Below, piece after piece: positions 60,631 through 64,000 of a DNA stretch of 64,000 bases (positions are counted from its first letter, which is position 1; each line of letters starts with the position of its first letter). This DNA comes from Variovorax paradoxus (GTDB lineage: Bacteria > Pseudomonadota > Gammaproteobacteria > Burkholderiales > Burkholderiaceae_C). The notes under the pieces were generated by a model that was given only the letters and a program-made list of their open reading frames with translations, had not been told where the DNA came from and did not search any database. Made by a program: the position numbers and the translations under genes. The stretch spans positions 310,001 through 374,000 of the forward strand of contig NZ_JAUSXL010000001.1 of assembly GCF_030815975.1 (NCBI RefSeq), in the 5' to 3' direction.

Positions 60631-62577
60631 CTAGCAACGAAGAAGCGGCAGCCAAAGCGTGAAGCGCGTCCCGCTGCTGCCGGACTCCCAGCGCACGGTG
60701 CCGCCGATGGTCAGTGCGCGCCGATGCTGGTTGCGCAGCCCGCGGCCGCTTTGGCGCAGGGCCTCCTCCACGGCGAACCCCGCGCCGTTGTCCTCGATCA
60801 CCACGCACACGCCCTGGCCGTCGGTCGCGGTGCTGAAGCGGATCATGGTGGCCCGCGTGTGGCGCAGCACATTGGCCACGCACTCCTGCATGATGCGCAG
60901 GATGTGCAGCGCGCTGCCCGGGTCCAGCCAGGGCAGCGCAGGCACCGACTGCACTTCCCAGCGCAGCGCGAGGCCGGCGCTCTCGATGCGCGGCGCCAGG
61001 CGAAAGCGCAGGGTGGCCAGCAGCAGCAGCAGATCGGCGTCCACGCTCTCCATGGAATCGATGGCCAGCTTCAGTTCGTCCATGCAGCCCTTGAGCACGC
61101 CGGAGATCTCGGTGTCGGTCATGGCGCCTTGCTCCACCGACCGGATGGCGCTGATCAGCGACGAACCGAGCCCGTCGTGCATGTCCTGCATCAGGCGCCG
61201 GCGCTCGGCGCCGAGCATCTGCTCGTTCTCGATCACGCGCAGCCGCTGGTAGCTTTGCTCCAGCTCGGCCTCGCGCGCTTGCAGCCGCTGGGCCAGGCCC
61301 TTGTTCAGCCGGGCCACCTCGGCGAAAGCGCCCGTGTAGCGCTGGAACATGATGTACGAGAAGACGAAGAACAGGCTGATGATGGCGTAGGGAGAGGTGT
61401 ACACGCTCTCGGGGCTCACCAGGTTGTTCTGCAGCAGCCCGTCGTAGGAGGTGAAGGCCAGTGCCAGCACGGCCCAGCCCGCCACCAGGCGCCCCTCGGG
61501 GAATTTGGAGCGCAGCGCCTTGCGCAGATTCACCGCGAAGATCAGCATCGCAATGGGCAGCACTGCCAGGTTGAGCAGCGGCGTGAGCAGGTAGAGACTG
61601 GGCACCGCCGCGGACGCATGGGGCAGCGTCGCGATGCTCGACGCCAGTGCCAGGCCCACCGACAAACGGGTCAGCCAGGGCGAGGGCTGCTGATGCAGGC
61701 GCTGCAGGAACAGGTGGATGAAGATGATCAGCCAGAGCAGCGAAGCCACGGTGATCCATTCGAACCACTCGTCCGACATCAGCAGGTGGTCGCCGGTCAC
61801 GAAGTAGTGCAGCGTGCGCAGGAAGGCGGCCGCCGAGATGGCAAAGAACAGCAGGTAGAGCGATTCGCGCCGCTTGCCCAGCCACACCGCGAACGCGAAG
61901 GCGCCCACTGCGAGGAACGCGGCGCTGCCCATGAACGGCAGCAGCACCTGCAGCAATTGGCGGCCCTGGTAGCGCCAGCGCAGCGAATTCTGGTCGCCCA
62001 CCCACACCGTCGAAAACCCGCTTCCGCTGCTGCGCAGGCGGTCGACGCGAATCAGCACGGTCGAAGGTGAAGGCGTGTTGGCCGCCGCGTTCAGCGGCAG
62101 CAGCAGCGGATGGTTGTAGCCGTTGTGCACCGCGCTGCCTTGCGACTGGTAGAGCAGCACGCCATCGCTGTACACCGCGATGCGGCCCAGGGTCTTCCAG
62201 CGCGGAAAGTACAGGAAAAGCGGCTGCCGCGGCGATGGCACGCGCCCGGCCAGGTCGATGCGGTACCAATCGGTGACCGTGTGCACGCCGCCCGCGGATG
62301 TGGGCACCAGTTCTCGTCCGGCCGTATGCGGGAGGCTGACCGCTTGCCACCCGTCACTTGGTAGCCCGGCATCCTCGATGCGCCGCGGCGGGGCGGAATA
62401 GCCCGTACCTGGAATGGACAGCAGTTCGGCCCGCGTGATGTGGACCGTGCCGCCCTGCTGCGGCGCCGGATCCGCTGGCGGTGCCTCGGTGGCGTTCGCA
62501 CAAGGCAGCAGGGCCAAGGGCAGGGCGAGCCACAGCGTTGCGGTCCACCGGCCAAGGGCAACGCGGGATGGTTTCAT
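60631..62577 (-). CDS. 7TMR-DISM sensor histidine kinase
   Basis: 648 aa. Signal peptide (to ~30), periplasmic DISMED2-type jelly-roll (~45-195, WYRIDLAGRVPSPRQPLFLY), seven membrane helices (~205-412), coiled coil (~413-455). The HisKA_3 box has His467 in RLMQDMHDGLGSSLI, then an HATPase with ECVANVLRHTRAT, EDNGAGF and GRGLRNQHRRAL. The HisKA_3 class normally partners a NarL-type regulator; none is adjacent, so it is an orphan kinase. Confidence 0.9.
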   Translation of the reverse strand: MKPSRVALGRWTATLWLALPLALLPCANATEAPPADPAPQQGGTVHITRAELLSIPGTGYSAPPRRIEDAGLPSDGWQAVSLPHTAGRELVPTSAGGVHTVTDWYRIDLAGRVPSPRQPLFLYFPRWKTLGRIAVYSDGVLLYQSQGSAVHNGYNHPLLLPLNAAANTPSPSTVLIRVDRLRSSGSGFSTVWVGDQNSLRWRYQGRQLLQVLLPFMGSAAFLAVGAFAFAVWLGKRRESLYLLFFAISAAAFLRTLHYFVTGDHLLMSDEWFEWITVASLLWLIIFIHLFLQRLHQQPSPWLTRLSVGLALASSIATLPHASAAVPSLYLLTPLLNLAVLPIAMLIFAVNLRKALRSKFPEGRLVAGWAVLALAFTSYDGLLQNNLVSPESVYTSPYAIISLFFVFSYIMFQRYTGAFAEVARLNKGLAQRLQAREAELEQSYQRLRVIENEQMLGAERRRLMQDMHDGLGSSLISAIRSVEQGAMTDTEISGVLKGCMDELKLAIDSMESVDADLLLLLATLRFRLAPRIESAGLALRWEVQSVPALPWLDPGSALHILRIMQECVANVLRHTRATMIRFSTATDGQGVCVVIEDNGAGFAVEEALRQSGRGLRNQHRRALTIGGTVRWESGSSGTRFTLWLPLLRC

Positions 62578-62589
62578 CAGGACACAATT

Positions 62590-62819
62590 ATGTCTTCGAC
62601 AAAGTTTTCCATTAAATGGACCTCCGACGGCAAGCCTGACGGCCTCGCGGTCGACGACCAGGGTTGCCTGTGGGTTGCCCTGTGGGACGCCTGGCGCTGG
62701 TCACGATGGCGCAGACCCGCGAGATCGACCCCGATGCCCGCGAGCTCGGCCCGCACGGCCACAACGTGATGGTCGAGGCACCCGCTCGGGTCTGGGACTG
62801 GGTGGCCTCGTTCACCTGA
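62590..62819 (+). pseudogene. Gene scar: SMP-30-like start joined to an alpha/beta-hydrolase-like end
   Basis: ATG 62590 begins FSIKWTSDGKPDGLAVDDQG then CLWVALWDAW, the conserved early blade of SMP-30/gluconolactonase proteins, but protein character ends at about 62697. A second frame then reads LVTMAQTREIDPDARELGPH and GHNVMVEAPARVWDWVASFT, stop at 62819. This resembles the catalytic-His C-terminus of an alpha/beta hydrolase. Two genes seem to have lost their inner ends in one deletion. Confidence 0.55.
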
Positions 62820-63840
62820 GCGGGCGAATCGGCACCACCCTTGCTTCGGCCGCGCGCGCCCTCAGCTGGCCGCAGCCGCCATCGACATCCTGGCCGGCCG
62901 AATGGCGCAGCTTCGTCAGGATGCCGCGCTGGTGCAGCGTGCGCGCCATCTGTTCGCAGCGCTCCAGCGATGGGCGGCTGAACGCCACGCCATCCACGGC
63001 GTTGAAAGGAATCATGTTCAGCACGCCGAACTTGCCGGAGAGCAGCCGCGCGATGCCTTCGATCTCGTCCGGCCCGTCGTTGACGCCTTCCAGCAGCGTC
63101 CACTGGTACTGGATCGGGTAGCCGCTGGCCCGGGCATAGCGCTCGCCTTCGCCGACCAGTTCTTCCGGCGTCATGTTCGGCGCGCGTGGCAGGAGCCTTC
63201 TGCGCAGGTCCGCCCTAGTCGTGTGCAGCGAGAGCGCCAGCGCAGGCTTCACGCGCTGCTGGTGCAGCCTCTCGAACGCGCGCGGATCGCCCACCGTGGA
63301 GAACACCAGGTTCTTGTGGCCGATGTTGCCCACCGTGCCGAGCAGGTCGATCGCCTCCATCACGTTGTCCAGGTTGTGGGCCGGCTCGCCCATGCCCATG
63401 AACACCACCTTGCGCACCGGCCGGCGCGTGCGCGCGAGGGCGACCTGGGCAATGATCTCGGCGCTGCCCACCTGGCGCAGCAGTCCGTCCCGTCCCGTCA
63501 TGCAGAACTGGCATCCCACCGCGCACCCCACCTGCGACGAGACGCACAGGCCGTCCCGCGGCAGCAGCACGCTCTCTACCGTCTGGCCGTCCGCCAGCGC
63601 GACGAGCAGCCGCTCGGAGCCATCGGCGCCGGGATGCACCGCGTGGATGCGCGCCAGGCCCGCGAGCTCGGCCTCGATCGATGGCAGGGCTTCCAGCAGC
63701 GACGACGGAAAGAAGCTTTGAGGCAGGCGCCTGCCGCTGTTGCGCGGCAGCGCATGCGACCACAGCCGCAGGATCCGCTGCTCGTGGCTCGGGCCGGCAC
63801 CGGCTTCCCGCAGGCGCCGTTTCAGTTCGTGGATTCGCAT
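62812..63840 (-). CDS. Radical-SAM RNA methyltransferase, RlmN/Cfr family
   Basis: 342 aa. Cys106-x3-Cys110-x2-Cys113 in SSQVGCAVGCQFCMTGRDG binds the 4Fe-4S cluster. VVFMGMGEPAHNLDNVMEAI, VFSTVGDP, LALSLHTTRADLRRRLLPRA and the late Cys of DGGCGQL, the second methyl-carrying Cys of the family, are all kept. RlmN methylates A2503 of 23S rRNA and A37 of tRNA. At 342 aa it is shorter than E. coli RlmN, so it may be a paralogue. Confidence 0.88.
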   Translation of the reverse strand: MRIHELKRRLREAGAGPSHEQRILRLWSHALPRNSGRRLPQSFFPSSLLEALPSIEAELAGLARIHAVHPGADGSERLLVALADGQTVESVLLPRDGLCVSSQVGCAVGCQFCMTGRDGLLRQVGSAEIIAQVALARTRRPVRKVVFMGMGEPAHNLDNVMEAIDLLGTVGNIGHKNLVFSTVGDPRAFERLHQQRVKPALALSLHTTRADLRRRLLPRAPNMTPEELVGEGERYARASGYPIQYQWTLLEGVNDGPDEIEGIARLLSGKFGVLNMIPFNAVDGVAFSRPSLERCEQMARTLHQRGILTKLRHSAGQDVDGGCGQLRARAAEARVVPIRPLR

Positions 63841-63879
63841 GGGTTGGTCAACTCGGTGCCGCCTCGTCCCGGTCGTGTC

Positions 63880-64000
63880 TCAGTCGCATTTTTGAAAGCG
63901 CCTGCATTCGGCGGCGGTCTGGATGGATGTCAATGCGTTCTCGCCGTCGATGTGCCTTGCCGTGAACCTGACCCACGAACCTTCGGCGATGCCGGCCAGG
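63880..64000 (-). CDS. C-terminal end of an unknown protein, cut by the window edge
   Basis: The minus strand is open from the edge to a TGA at 63880-63882, 39 codons: LAGIAEGSWVRFTARHIDGE, then NALTSIQTAAECRRFQKCD. Codon use and residue mix look like true coding sequence, with two Cys near the end. It is 39 bp beyond the RlmN-like start on the same strand, so both may be in one operon. No family recognised. Confidence 0.5.
   Translation of the reverse strand, partial: LAGIAEGSWVRFTARHIDGENALTSIQTAAECRRFQKCD

Noticed and set aside
1..64000. tRNA, rRNA and insertion sequences
   Set aside because: No cloverleaf with a CCA-type end, rRNA segment, transposase or terminal inverted repeats could be recognised by eye.

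Overview
The window is high-GC DNA from a betaproteobacterium, most like Comamonadaceae and probably Variovorax. The evidence is Bug-family periplasmic receptors, many LysR/MarR/two-component regulators, dense GGDEF/EAL signalling and an iteron-Rep plus ParAB module. That module (about 24.8-29.3 kb) suggests a secondary chromosome, chromid or megaplasmid, and the window seems to span its origin. The genus call is an inference; no rRNA or tRNA gene was seen.

Layout. 1-4756: end of an adenylosuccinate-lyase-family gene, a Bug receptor, a GTG-started sulfurtransferase overlapping it, and a BisC-like molybdoenzyme. 4728-13589 (minus): sterol-desaturase-like protein, a giant Gly-rich autotransporter with a one-base frameshift, and a serine-hydrolase lipoprotein. 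13733-19715 (plus): LuxR-type response regulator, hybrid kinase, two tandemly duplicated lipoproteins and a CsgG/HfaB-like lipoprotein. Four promoters here share the same inverted repeat, AGTG-N8-CACT, plus CTAGATT. This is the best candidate for an undescribed regulated envelope system. 19733-22000: zinc-ribbon membrane protein, a LysR stub and a LigI-like amidohydrolase. 22040-29343: DUF3701-type tyrosine recombinase, ParB, ParA, an origin with 22-bp-phased iterons, and a Rep_3-type initiator. Four near-identical palindromes in and around parAB are candidate parS sites.

29400-38879: a MarR regulator divergent from an AmiC-like sensor, then an amidase, a complete five-gene amide/urea/branched-chain-type ABC importer and a second amidase. 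TTTCC-N2-GGAAA palindromes stand before both transcription units. 38883-46634 (minus): a GGDEF/EAL protein, then an operon with overlapping genes: FIST (NosP-like) sensor, histidine kinase, REC-PAS-GGDEF-EAL regulator and TRAP receptor. 46980-51100: small ABC ATPase, AAA/DUF4143 ATPase, small His-rich secreted protein, and hipBA with four 17-bp operators exactly 27 bp apart. 51399-54722: CHASE-PAS-GAF-GGDEF-EAL protein. 54795-64000: GRDP-like protein with a triple repeat, DUF899 protein, TRIC-family channel, PaiB-like regulator, two GNATs (one AAC(3)-I-like), LysR/aldo-keto reductase pair, 7TMR-DISM kinase, a gene-scar, an RlmN-like methyltransferase and a partial gene at the right edge.

Taken together this is an accessory-type replicon region. 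It combines replication and partition, three two-domain c-di-GMP proteins, envelope and adhesion functions, and nitrogen scavenging from amides.
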